From the NCBI GenBank assembly GCA_026387055.1, contig JAPLML010000122.1, positions 1 to 23,389 on the forward strand: a DNA stretch of 23,389 nt, in the 5' to 3' direction. Shown here piece after piece: positions 1 to 5,846 of the stretch. The DNA is from Planctomycetota bacterium. Its GTDB lineage: Bacteria; Planctomycetota; Phycisphaerae; FEN-1346. Both the position numbers and the translations under genes were made by a program. Within the stretch, counting starts at the first letter, position 1. Each line of letters begins with the position of its first letter. The notes under the pieces are model-generated. The model was given only the letters and a program-made list of their open reading frames with translations, was not told where the DNA came from and did no database searches.

Positions 1-336
1 GGGGCCCCACTGCCAGGCCAGCACGTGCGCAAGGGCGTCCTGGGGCAGGCGCGCGGGATCGGTCCCCCGGTAAAGCGGGGGGCAGAGGGCCGGCCACAAC
101 TTGCCCGCGTGCTCGATGGCCCGAGCCTCGACCTCGGCCGCCTCTGCCTCGGCTCGAGCGGAAAGCCGTGCCTTGATGACCTTCGTCTGGTCCGTCTCGC
201 ACTTCTCACAAACGCAGCTCACCTGTGGCGGGGCGTTGGTCAGAGGGAACGTGAACAGCCGCGTGGTGAACGTCGCCCCGCACGTTCGGCAGACGCGCCC
301 GACAAACTCCGACACTTCCTCAGAAGCCATGTGCAT
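1..336 (-). CDS. DnaC-like helicase loader / phage ATPase, N-terminal part (runs off the left edge)
   Basis: Open frame on the minus strand with no stop before the window edge; 112 codons are visible. The N-terminus has two cysteine pairs (CRTC near residue 16, CVCEKC near residue 41) that look like a zinc ribbon. An Ala/Glu-rich helix follows, then LCPPLYRGTDPARLP and LAHVLAWQWGP, a lead-in I know from phage DnaC/IstB-like ATPases just before the Walker A loop, which would lie outside the window. ATG at 334-336 is preferred because GGGGA lies five bases before it; ATG at 328-330 is the alternative. The start overlaps the stop of the replication-initiator gene by 17 bases, so translation is probably coupled. 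By analogy with lambda P or DnaC it would load the replicative helicase at the element's origin. The ATPase core is not visible, so the family call is an inference. Confidence 0.6.
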   Translation of the reverse strand, partial: MHMASEEVSEFVGRVCRTCGATFTTRLFTFPLTNAPPQVSCVCEKCETDQTKVIKARLSARAEAEAAEVEARAIEHAGKLWPALCPPLYRGTDPARLPQDALAHVLAWQWGP

Positions 337-1117
337 ATTTATCCCCTACCGGCTTCGGCGCCTTCTTGCGCCACTCGTTGATCTGGCTGCTCAGCACACC
401 GATGGAGGCGTGCTCGCGCCCCCACTTGTCGGCGAGCATCGCCTCGGCGGCGGCTTGAAGGTCCACCAGCGGATCCCGGCCGTCGCTGTCGAGGTTCCGC
501 AGCAGACCCTTGACCAGCGCACCATCCTTCCCGCCCACCACGACGTAGTTGATGCCCAGGACCGTCTGATAGGTCAGCGTGAACCAGTCGATGAACGTCT
601 TGACGCGAGGATCGGGAGGCGCGGCGCTCTTGCCGCGCCTCGTCTTTGAGGGGCTAGAAGAAGCGCTAGAATACAACGTTAGTATGGGTTCAACGGTTGA
701 ACCGCTGGCGGCCAACGGTTGAACCGCTGGCGTCAACGGTTGAACCGCTGGCTGCGGTTCAATGGCTGAACTGCGGTTCAATGGCTGAACTGCTACCCGC
801 CAGTGGATCGTCCCCTTCCGGCCCAGGCCAGCACGCTGCAAGTACTTGCCCTCGGCGCGGCGCAGGGCCTCGCGGATCGTCGCCCGCGCCAGCCCGGTGT
901 TCTTGTGAATCTGTTTGTAAGATGCCCAGGCACACCCGGTTTTGTTGTCGGCGGAAAGGATGATCCACGCGACCGCCGAGCGCTGGGCCGGTTCAATCTT
1001 GGGGTCGCTGTGCAAGGCCCGCAGACACCGGAGCGCATCGGTGGGGCTCAGGCCGCCCTCGCCGCGCTCCGGGGTGGAATCTTGTGGCGGCCGCGATGTC
1101 GAGTTGTTACAGTCCAT
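320..1117 (-). CDS. Phage O-like replication initiator with winged helix and iteron-bearing linker
   Basis: A 265-aa protein. Residues 41-108 form a helix-turn-helix/winged-helix domain like those of phage and plasmid replication initiators (AQRSAVAWIILSADN, then SYKQIHKNTGLARATIREAL). Residues 109-146 are a low-complexity linker with repeated AVQPL, and 147-167 are Ser/Arg-rich. Residues 168-255 form a second domain ending in SSQINEWR, typical of the C-terminus of phage replication proteins. The linker is encoded by an array of DNA repeats (listed separately) that persist in two reading frames. The gene sits just before a DnaC-like loader and just after an AlpA-type regulator, which fits the replication module of a prophage or integrative element. 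By analogy with lambda O it would bind its own iterons and recruit the helicase loader. A generic HTH regulator is the alternative. Confidence 0.65.
   Translation of the reverse strand: MDCNNSTSRPPQDSTPERGEGGLSPTDALRCLRALHSDPKIEPAQRSAVAWIILSADNKTGCAWASYKQIHKNTGLARATIREALRRAEGKYLQRAGLGRKGTIHWRVAVQPLNRSSAIEPQPAVQPLTPAVQPLAASGSTVEPILTLYSSASSSPSKTRRGKSAAPPDPRVKTFIDWFTLTYQTVLGINYVVVGGKDGALVKGLLRNLDSDGRDPLVDLQAAAEAMLADKWGREHASIGVLSSQINEWRKKAPKPVGDKYAHGF
692..790. repeat. Iteron array inside the initiator gene; candidate replication origin
   Basis: Three direct copies of an 18-bp unit, AACGGTTGAACCGCTGGC, lie at 692-709, 714-731 and 735-752. Two tandem exact copies of a 19-bp unit, TGCGGTTCAATGGCTGAAC, follow at 753-771 and 772-790. 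All five share the core TTGAACCGC: on the plus strand at 697, 719 and 740, on the minus strand at 754-762 and 773-781. Spacings of 22 and 19 bp shift the reading frame, so the repeats encode different peptides (AVQPL versus SGSTVEP; AVQPLN versus SSAIEP) while the DNA stays identical. A stretch at 654-685, on the C-terminal-coding side, is about 60% A+T in an otherwise GC-rich gene and could be the unwinding element. Arrangement matches the lambda origin within gene O. Confidence 0.6.
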
Positions 1118-1149
1118 GCGGTTTCCCGGCTCCCGTGCCGGATAAGACC

Positions 1150-1181
1150 GTCGCCCGGCCCTGCACGGCCGGGCGACTTTT
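1150..1181 (+). terminator. Perfect 11-bp hairpin with T-run on the plus strand
   Basis: GTCGCCCGGCC at 1150-1160 pairs perfectly with 1167-1177 around a 6-base loop and is followed by TTTT on the plus strand. It sits between the AlpA-like gene and the initiator gene, touching the stop codon of the former. The T-run is on the strand opposite to the genes, so for the minus-strand operon it could be a processing or attenuation hairpin, while it would stop plus-strand transcription. Confidence 0.5.
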
Positions 1182-1483
1182 CACTCCAAGCATGGCAATG
1201 CCTTCCTGTACCTACTTTCCCATGTCTCGCGCGGCGGGCAGCCGGCGGCGACCCAGGCCGTCAACTCGGCACGGCCCCAACGAACGCTACGGCCGAGGTG
1301 GACCGGGTCCGGCAGCCGGCCCGCCGACTTGAGGGCGAAGAACAGCGAGCGGCCGATGCCGAGAAGCCGACAGGCTTCCGCCGCGTCGATGAGGAGCGGC
1401 AGCGGGGCCACGGCCGGAGCAACCGGGGCAGGCGCCGGGGCAGGCGAGGCGAGGATGGCCAGGGCCTGGGCGGTGTCAGGCAT
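1181..1483 (-). CDS. AlpA/excisionase-type helix-turn-helix DNA-binding protein
   Basis: A 100-aa protein. Residues 1-28 are a disordered Ala/Pro-rich tail. Residues 29-77 (LLIDAAEACRLLGIGRSLFFALKSAGRLPDPVHLGRSVRW) are the MerR-like winged helix of AlpA regulators and excisionases, ending in the usual RW...EL..WVAAG. Such proteins act as recombination directionality factors or as activators of integrase and excision genes in integrated elements. The start ATG at 1481-1483 has a strong AAGGAGG six bases upstream and overlaps the stop of the preceding 56-aa gene by eight bases. The two are therefore one transcript. Its place between an upstream promoter-like region and the replication genes suggests a control role for the element. 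Confidence 0.75.
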   Translation of the reverse strand: MPDTAQALAILASPAPAPAPVAPAVAPLPLLIDAAEACRLLGIGRSLFFALKSAGRLPDPVHLGRSVRWGRAELTAWVAAGCPPRETWESRYRKALPCLE

Positions 1484-1646
1484 CCTGGACCTCCTTTGCT
1501 CGCTCGCGGCTCAAACGCAGCATGGCCTCGTGCGCGCGCCGGGCTTCGCGTCCGGCCTTCATGGCCAGGTCAAGGGCTTTCACCATCGCGCGGCCCGCAG
1601 ACTTCGCCGCCGTCTGGCTGCGCCGCTTTTGCACGTTCGTGGGCAC
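1476..1646 (-). CDS. Small basic protein (56 aa, GTG start), unknown function
   Basis: GTG at 1644-1646 is preceded by AGGGAGGG and opens a 56-aa frame that ends by overlapping the AlpA-like start by eight bases. The protein is helical and very basic, with an Ala/Arg-rich pattern (QTAAKSAGRAMVKALDLAMK, REARRAHEAMLRLSRERA), and could form one long helix or coiled coil. I recognise no family. The ribosome-binding site and tight overlap with the AlpA gene support it as real; small partner genes next to AlpA regulators are common in phages. No promoter fits better further downstream, so this is likely the first gene of the 1646-to-left transcript. Confidence 0.5.
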   Translation of the reverse strand: MPTNVQKRRSQTAAKSAGRAMVKALDLAMKAGREARRAHEAMLRLSRERAKEVQDA

Positions 1647-1658
1647 TGCCAACCCTCC

Positions 1659-1716
1659 CTACTTGACAGGGGGTATTATGCCTTGTGCGGTGCGCGGGCA
1701 AGTTGACGGCAAGTAG
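1659..1716 (-). promoter_or_regulatory. Candidate promoter flanked by a 7-bp inverted repeat
   Basis: Upstream of the 56-aa/AlpA pair, the minus strand carries CATAAT (complement of 1675-1680) and TTGCCC (complement of 1696-1701) with a short 15-bp spacer. The pair is bracketed by CTACTTG at 1659-1665 and CAAGTAG at 1710-1716, an exact inverted repeat. The arms could be operator half-sites, for example for the AlpA-like protein. The spacer is suboptimal, so the promoter call is weak; the inverted repeat is seen directly. Confidence 0.3.
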
Positions 1717-1794
1717 AAAAACTGGCGAATCGCCATTCTTGGGGGTGTGGTGGCGGTTTTTTCTCCGCCGGCGGGAAGTAGGAAGGGAAGTGGA

Positions 1795-2736
1795 TTACAG
1801 GGTGCGCCGCGCCCGGCGCGCGTTTTCCTTGGCCTTGCGTTCCTCGATGGTCTTGCGGTAGCGGTCGGACACGTCTTTCGCAGACTGATCGTCGGTGGCC
1901 TCAGATTCGCGTTTGTCTTTCTGGGCCTTCGACGCGAGGGCGTCGCCAATATGCACCAGCAAACGGTTCTTGCTCGGTTTGCGCCGGCGGATCGCTGGAT
2001 GGTCAGCAAGCCACTTGATGAACCGCTTGTACGACATATCTAGAATTGCTTGCACTTCCGTTGCAGGCCGGTAGTCTCGCGTGTCGTTCTCCGCCGCCTT
2101 GGCGCCGTCCTGGGCGTCGCGGCCGGCCTTGCCCGCCGCGGAAGCCGCCGCGGGCTTGGCGGGAGCCAGGACCGCCCTCAGATGGCTGTGGCCGTCCACG
2201 TACTGCCGAATCCTAGAAAGGGCCTTGGTTGCTATCCAGTCTTGGGCGCTCATACCGGCCTTGGCCGCCAGGTCCTCAAGGGTCGGCGCATCGGCATCGG
2301 CGACGCGCGTCCAGCGCTTATAGAGTTCCCAAACCTCGGCATGATGCTCGCTTGTCCAGAACGGTTTGAGGAAGTCCATGAGCTTCTGCCAGGGGGCAGA
2401 AAGCGGCGTGGGGGTCTTCTCGAACTTCAGCATCTTGCCGACCCGGATTGCCCGTGCCTTCTGCGCCTCCTGGTGGAGGTCCTTGGGATGGAACTCGCCC
2501 GGGCTTCGCTCGGCGCCGCGGAGGTTCCCCGCGTCGCGGCCCTGGGCATCCTTGACGCGGACGCGGGCCGGGCGATCACTGCGCACCAACCTGGGCGGGC
2601 ATCGGGCCAGGGTTTCCTGGAGGGCCGCTTGGTCAAGGGCCGGGGCTTCCGTGGCGGATTCCTTGTCAGGTCGCGCAGGCGAGGCGGTCTTGCCTCGGCG
2701 TTTCGCGGGGGCCTCCTTGCGTGGGCGTTCAGGCAT
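1795..2736 (-). CDS. Hypothetical element protein, 313 aa
   Basis: Unrecognised protein of 313 aa. The first ~100 residues are Lys/Arg/Glu/Ala-rich and probably disordered. Residues ~105-195 look folded and helical (PWQKLMDFLKPFWTSEHHAE, PTLEDLAAKAGMSAQDWIATKALSRIRQYV); the LEDLAAKAGMSAQDWI stretch resembles a helix-turn-helix. An Ala-rich linker follows, then a second possible DNA-contact segment (YRPATEVQAILDMSYKRFIKWLADHPAIRRRKPSKNRLLVHIGDAL), which reads like an excisionase or AlpA-type wing, and a charged C-terminal helix. Start ATG 2734-2736 has GGGGGA upstream. It lies 37 bases after the HEAGH gene on the same strand. A DNA-binding role is plausible from these patterns but unproven. 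Confidence 0.55.
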   Translation of the reverse strand: MPERPRKEAPAKRRGKTASPARPDKESATEAPALDQAALQETLARCPPRLVRSDRPARVRVKDAQGRDAGNLRGAERSPGEFHPKDLHQEAQKARAIRVGKMLKFEKTPTPLSAPWQKLMDFLKPFWTSEHHAEVWELYKRWTRVADADAPTLEDLAAKAGMSAQDWIATKALSRIRQYVDGHSHLRAVLAPAKPAAASAAGKAGRDAQDGAKAAENDTRDYRPATEVQAILDMSYKRFIKWLADHPAIRRRKPSKNRLLVHIGDALASKAQKDKRESEATDDQSAKDVSDRYRKTIEERKAKENARRARRTL

Positions 2737-2773
2737 GCGTCGAGTTCCCCCGAGTCAGGGTCCTGCCCTTCGC

Positions 2774-3430
2774 TCAGTCGGCGACGACGTCGGCCACGTC
2801 CCCGGCGGTCGCTCGCCGGCCCCGTCGCCGGCGGGCGAACGTCAATGCCTTCTTCGCGTCCTCCGGGTTGAGGATCATATGGAAGTATAGATGTTCCGCG
2901 AGGCGAAGAACGAATTGCTCATTCCGTGCCACAAAAGAATCCGCCCTTCGTCCGGCCCGGCGGACGCGCTCCGCTGCCACGTCCCGCACGCGATCTATGT
3001 CCACTCTCCTGACAGCCGGGCCCGTCCAAAGGGCCCACATCTTGAGTGCGTAAAGGTCCGACAAATACCTCGGCGGCCGCACGCGCCGATAACGAATCCC
3101 AGCGGGAAACGACGGATGCCAACCAAGACAGGCCAGCATCCCGTCGCTCGGCAGAGTTCGCGGCGGGGGGACGCGAAGGAGAAGCCTTTTGGCGGCCCGC
3201 CCCGACGCCAGGTAAAGGGCGGACGGCACATGCCCCCCTCGCGTGTAGCAGTCCGCATGGTCCAAGTCTACGATAGCCGAAACGAACCATCGGGGGGCGA
3301 GAATCCACTGGGCCGCAACGTGGCCGGCCTCGTGGAGGCAGAAGCCCCAGTGTTTCTTCAGTAGCACCCGCAGCCGTCGCGGGAGTTCGGCCTGCCGCCT
3401 CACTTGCTTCATCGCCTTTCGTCCAGGCAT
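2774..3430 (-). CDS. HEAGH-motif zinc metallopeptidase-like protein of the element
   Basis: A 218-aa basic protein with CLHEAGHVAAQWIL at residues 31-44. HEAGH (33-37) is the zinc-binding HExxH helix in the form found in FtsH (M41) peptidases and in stand-alone phage proteins. A second helix, NEQFVLRLAEHLYFHMI (170-186), resembles the M41 helix that supplies the third metal ligand, but I cannot assign that residue. No AAA ATPase domain or membrane segment is present. The start ATG 3428-3430 is chosen over an upstream one because AAAGGA lies seven bases before it and the upstream extension is unlike the family. Likely a small cytosolic metallopeptidase of a prophage or integrative element; its target is unknown. 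Confidence 0.6.
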   Translation of the reverse strand: MPGRKAMKQVRRQAELPRRLRVLLKKHWGFCLHEAGHVAAQWILAPRWFVSAIVDLDHADCYTRGGHVPSALYLASGRAAKRLLLRVPPPRTLPSDGMLACLGWHPSFPAGIRYRRVRPPRYLSDLYALKMWALWTGPAVRRVDIDRVRDVAAERVRRAGRRADSFVARNEQFVLRLAEHLYFHMILNPEDAKKALTFARRRRGRRATAGDVADVVAD

Positions 3431-3673
3431 GGCGTTTCCTTTAGGCCGAGCCAGGCGGCCTCCCGCGAGCGCGAGCCGGCCCCACATGCGCGTGGGGACC
3501 CTCGTGGAGGTCGATTCCTCGAAGGCCGCCTGGCGATTTCTCGACGTCATGCCTTCCCCGGTTCAAGAGCCAGGGGGCCGCCTTAGAGCACGGCCCTCCC
3601 CTGCGCGCGGCGAGGGGAAAGCTTAGGGGGTCAGTTCCCCGACGGCCACCTGGCAGTCTCTCGCTGGCGGCGG

Positions 3674-4237
3674 TTACGCCGTCGCCGCCTCTTCGGCCTT
3701 GAGGACCTGGCGGAGCTGGTCGACGAGCGTCATAACGTCCAGAGGCCCTGAAGGGGTCCTGATCCCCATGATCTCTTCGTCCTTGAGGACCTGGCGGAGC
3801 TGGTCGACGAGCGTCATAGCGTCCGAAGGCGCTGTCGCCGCGTCTTCGACCTTGAACACCTGGGCCAGTTCGCCGACGGTCATGTGCTCGAGCTTCTCAG
3901 GGGCCCAGCGATCCACATCCTCTCTGGTGGTCGCGTCCATGTTGGCGTCGAACGCTCGGTCTACCAGGAACGTGATCCCGGGCGTCGGCTCAGGGTCTTC
4001 GTTCAGTCCGTTCCCGATGCTCTCGCAGAGCGCCTCCACCATGCTGAGCGCCTCGGCACGCCGCACCGCGAAATCCATCTGGCCGTCCGGCCGGCGCGGT
4101 TCCGTCGCCAGGGCCACCAGGGACGCGGCCCGCTCGAGGCGGGTCCGGGCCCAGTCCAGCCGCTCCTTGAGTTGTCCCGCCCTGGTTGTCAGGGCGTCCG
4201 GCACCGTCATCCTCTCCCACTCTTGCTGGTCCACCAT
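3674..4237 (-). CDS. Hypothetical 187-aa protein with three C-terminal repeats
   Basis: No family recognised. Residues 1-80 are acidic-amphipathic helices (QLKERLDWARTRLERAASLVALA, AEALSMVEALCESIG). Residues 100-118 hold DATTREDVDRWAPEKLEH. The C-terminus is a repeat array: MTVGELAQVFKVED (119-132), MTLVDQLRQVLKDEE (141-155), MTLVDQLRQVLKAEE (169-183). Each repeat is an amphipathic helix that could mediate oligomerisation or binding. The last two copies are identical over 38 bp of DNA, so the duplication is recent. The 243-bp gap to the HEAGH gene holds only a loose imperfect repeat of a CTGGC..TCTCG-containing segment and a short GC-rich hairpin. Being in the element next to the attachment site, it is cargo or a control gene. 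Confidence 0.5.
   Translation of the reverse strand: MVDQQEWERMTVPDALTTRAGQLKERLDWARTRLERAASLVALATEPRRPDGQMDFAVRRAEALSMVEALCESIGNGLNEDPEPTPGITFLVDRAFDANMDATTREDVDRWAPEKLEHMTVGELAQVFKVEDAATAPSDAMTLVDQLRQVLKDEEIMGIRTPSGPLDVMTLVDQLRQVLKAEEAATA
3697..3883 (-). repeat. Intragenic helix repeat, three copies, two identical over 38 bp
   Basis: Positions 3697-3734 and 3781-3818 are identical over 38 bp, 84 bp apart (28 codons). A diverged third copy lies at 3850-3883 (22 codons further by the aligned Met). All three are in frame in the 187-aa gene and encode MTxxxLxQVxKxE(D/E). Confidence 0.85.
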
Positions 4238-4699
4238 AAGGCACCGCCTTTCAAGAAAGAGACCCCCGGACGCGGTTGCGATGAAGAAGCACGTAAGGCG
4301 TGCTCGCCGCGCCGGGGGCCAAGTTGGGGATCCATTGGAAGGGGCTTCTTCATCGCGCCCGCATTGTGCCGCGGCTGGGCGCCGGTGTCAAACCAAATCT
4401 CTGCGGGGCGAGAAAGAAATCCGGGGCACCGCGGGCCGCGTCCCCGGCGGACGTCCAGGGCGTGGCGGGCGTCCAGGGCTCGCCGCGCGGCTTGGGGGGG
4501 CATCGTGATCCGCGAACGGGGACGGCTCGGCGGCGGGGTCGGTGCCGGCGCCCGTGGCCGCGGCGCGGCGTCCTTGGGCGGGGACACGCCGAATCGCGCC
4601 TGCGCAATCCTGGCGCGTCTGGCGCGGGGGTCGACGGTCTCGGCGGGGGGCGCGGCGGGAGCGACGGCTCTGCGTGTTCAATGGGCGACGGCCAGGGGG
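4238..4699. other. 462-bp GC-rich gap inside the element, no convincing gene
   Basis: All frames here are Arg/Pro/Ala-rich products of the base composition. One minus-strand frame from about 4670 to 4510 reads TVDPRARRARIAQARFGV followed by a Pro/Ala stretch, which could be the remains of a small element protein. It has no ATG start (GTG at 4585-4587 at best) and then loses protein-like character. No terminator or promoter is evident. Confidence 0.4.
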
Positions 4700-4907
4700 T
4701 CAGATCGCCTTGACCATCGCGAGGATCCCCGCCTTGTGGGCTTCGGGCAGGCGGGGCCAGGCATCGACCACGGCGGCCAGGTCGGGGCCGATTTTGCGCA
4801 ACGGGGGCGTAACGCTCGCCGGAATCTCTCGTTTTTCGGGCGATTCTTGCGAAGGATGCCAGCCTTCCAAGCTGGCTATGTGGGTTCGATTCCCATCGCC
4901 CGCTCCA
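4700..4907 (-). pseudogene. Integrase C-terminal tail read through the attachment site
   Basis: The minus-strand frame ending at 4700 encodes a folded-looking end, GPDLAAVVDAWPRLPEAH then KAGILAMVKAI. I associate this pattern with the extreme C-termini of tyrosine integrases from planctomycete elements. Reading upstream, the same frame stays open through the antisense of the tRNA-Gly half (4859-4907), giving GDGNRTHIASLEGW, a familiar tRNA-antisense peptide that often appears at integrase C-termini. Beyond 4907 the frame enters flanking DNA and the catalytic domain is absent. The simplest reading is that the attachment site lies inside the 3' end of the integrase gene. Integration then leaves the catalytic part at the other end of the element and this orphan tail here. 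Confidence 0.5.
4859..4907 (+). other. 3' half of tRNA-Gly(TCC): probable attachment site (att) of the element
   Basis: Perfect anticodon arm (CCAGC 4859-4863, loop CTTCCAA with anticodon TCC at 4866-4868, GCTGG 4871-4875), T arm (4880-4884 with 4892-4896, loop TTCGATT), acceptor 3' strand CGCCCGC (4897-4903), discriminator T and encoded CCA (4905-4907). On the 5' side CGGGCG (4837-4842) could pair with the acceptor. However, the span for a D arm is only 16 nt, with no AGCTC..GGTAGAGC pattern, so a functional tRNA is unlikely. A 3' half-tRNA at the junction between element genes (left) and unrelated DNA (right) is the classic integration scar of tyrosine recombinases. The intact tRNA should be at the other end of the element. 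Confidence 0.65.
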
Positions 4908-4952
4908 CGGGAAGAAATCCACGGTTCCAGGTTCAGAGTTCGAAGTTGAGGC

Positions 4953-5360
4953 ATGGCGTTGCGGGAGGTCGCACGCCGCTTTCGCGTACCACTGGCCACG
5001 GTGCAATACTGGGTCGCGCGCACGCGCGGTCAGGCACTTGACGAGGCAGACTGGACCAACCGGCCACGCGGTCCGCGGCGGCCGGCCAACCGCACACACG
5101 CCGGGAGGGAGAACCTCGTGTTGACCGTGTGTCAGGAACTCCAAGTCGTGGCTTCTACGCTGGCGTATGTGAACCGCAACCGTCAACGGATGGATTATCC
5201 TCGATACCGGCGGCACGGGCTGCCGGTCAGGAGCGCCGCCGTCGAGTCGCTCATCAAGCAGGTCAACCGGCGGGTCAAAGGGACCGAGGAGTTCTGGCGG
5301 CGGGGCGGGGCCGAGACCGTCCTGGCAGTCCGCGCGGCCTACCTCGGTGTAAGGAAGTGA
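4953..5360 (+). pseudogene. In-frame hybrid of two transposase remnants
   Basis: A 135-aa frame. Residues 1-67 (LREVARRFRVPLATVQYW, then DWTNRPRGPRRPANRT) match the helix-turn-helix head of a planctomycete-type DDE transposase and start in mid-helix. Residues 69-135 (RMDYPRYRRHGLPVRSAAVESLIKQ split by NRRVKGTEEFW and GGAETVLAVRAAYL) match the tail of a different family, resembling ISKra4-like proteins. No catalytic core lies between them. An upstream in-frame stop six bases before the ATG and the absence of a ribosome-binding site argue against expression. It probably arose by nested insertions and deletion beside the tRNA hotspot. Whether the join is one deletion or two events cannot be told from one copy. 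Confidence 0.6.
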
Positions 5361-5430
5361 TCCGCTGGCCGTTACCCGCGATTGCTCGCTACCACGACCT
5401 TCGGGTTATGAGACCAGCGACCCCAGATTC

Positions 5431-5485
5431 CGTAAGTGCTTGCGATGCCACTACTTACGCGTAGCGCCCTGTCACGCAGGGCTTT
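5431..5485 (+). other. Inverted repeat and small terminator-like hairpin after the transposase remnant
   Basis: CGTAAGT (5431-5437) and ACTTACG (5453-5459) form a 7-bp inverted repeat with 15-bp spacer, possibly an IS end. GCCCTG (5466-5471) pairs with CAGGGC (5477-5482) and is followed by TTT, a weak terminator shape. The surrounding 5361-5596 holds no gene that I can support. Confidence 0.3.
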
Positions 5486-5596
5486 AACTCGATCACCATG
5501 TTGACCAGGGTGACCATGTTGAACACGATTATTGCCACATTTTGCTACAGTGATAGGAATGTGCAAGTGAAAACACCGCTCATCCAATCGCGGCCT

Positions 5597-5698
5597 GCGA
5601 CCTTCGGGGTGTCAGCCCGAGGGTTGACTGCGGATAGGGGTGTCAAGACAGACGACCATCGGACCCAAGATCCTTCAGGCAACACAGAGCGTGGGGCC
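5597..5698 (-). repeat. Dispersed ~100-bp repeat, copy A (inverted relative to copy B)
   Basis: Three blocks are shared with 17074-17173 in the opposite orientation: 5597-5620 (24/24 identical), 5651-5672 (21/22) and 5691-5698 (8/8). The spacers have conserved lengths (30 versus 28 and 18 versus 18) but diverged sequence. The last block abuts the start of the zinc-ribbon pseudogene, so the repeat may be the leader of that small gene. Confidence 0.75.
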
Positions 5699-5836
5699 TC
5701 CATGCCGCCATTGCGGTTGCAGGCACCTGAGGGTAGTCTATACGCGCCGGGCGACGGGCGGCCACATCGTTCGGCGCCGGGAGCGCCGGAACTTCGGCCA
5801 CGGTTCACGACATGGGAACAGCCGATCGGTGGTTGA
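5691..5836 (+). pseudogene. Frameshifted NrdR-like zinc-ribbon small protein
   Basis: The frame from GTG 5691 gives GPPCRHCGCRHLRVVYTRR then GGHIVRRRERRNFGH, the pattern of the NrdR zinc ribbon (CxxC, strand, RRReCxxC). After about 5800 the homology jumps to the next frame, which ends RFTTWEQPIGG and a TGA at 5834-5836; FTTWE is the conserved ribbon end. One base has been lost near 5806. The second cysteine pair is also gone, since the expected REC..C positions read RER and NF. The ATP-cone of true NrdR is absent, so this was a stand-alone ribbon protein of the kind often found in planctomycete prophages. With a frameshift and two lost metal ligands it cannot be functional. Confidence 0.6.
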
Positions 5837-5846
5837 GGCGTAAGCG

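Noticed and set aside
692..790. CRISPR-like array
   Set aside because: Units of 18-19 bp are almost contiguous, change orientation and lie inside a coding gene; no spacers or cas genes.
4836..4907. Functional tRNA-Gly(TCC)
   Set aside because: No proper D arm or conserved D-loop bases and a mismatch at the first acceptor pair; better explained as a 3' half at an attachment site.
4350..5216. 288-codon minus-strand frame across the tRNA half
   Set aside because: Reads tRNA antisense (SGRWESNPHSQLGRL) and Arg/Pro-rich text on both sides; a composition artefact. Only the frame ending at 4700 has a protein-like tail.
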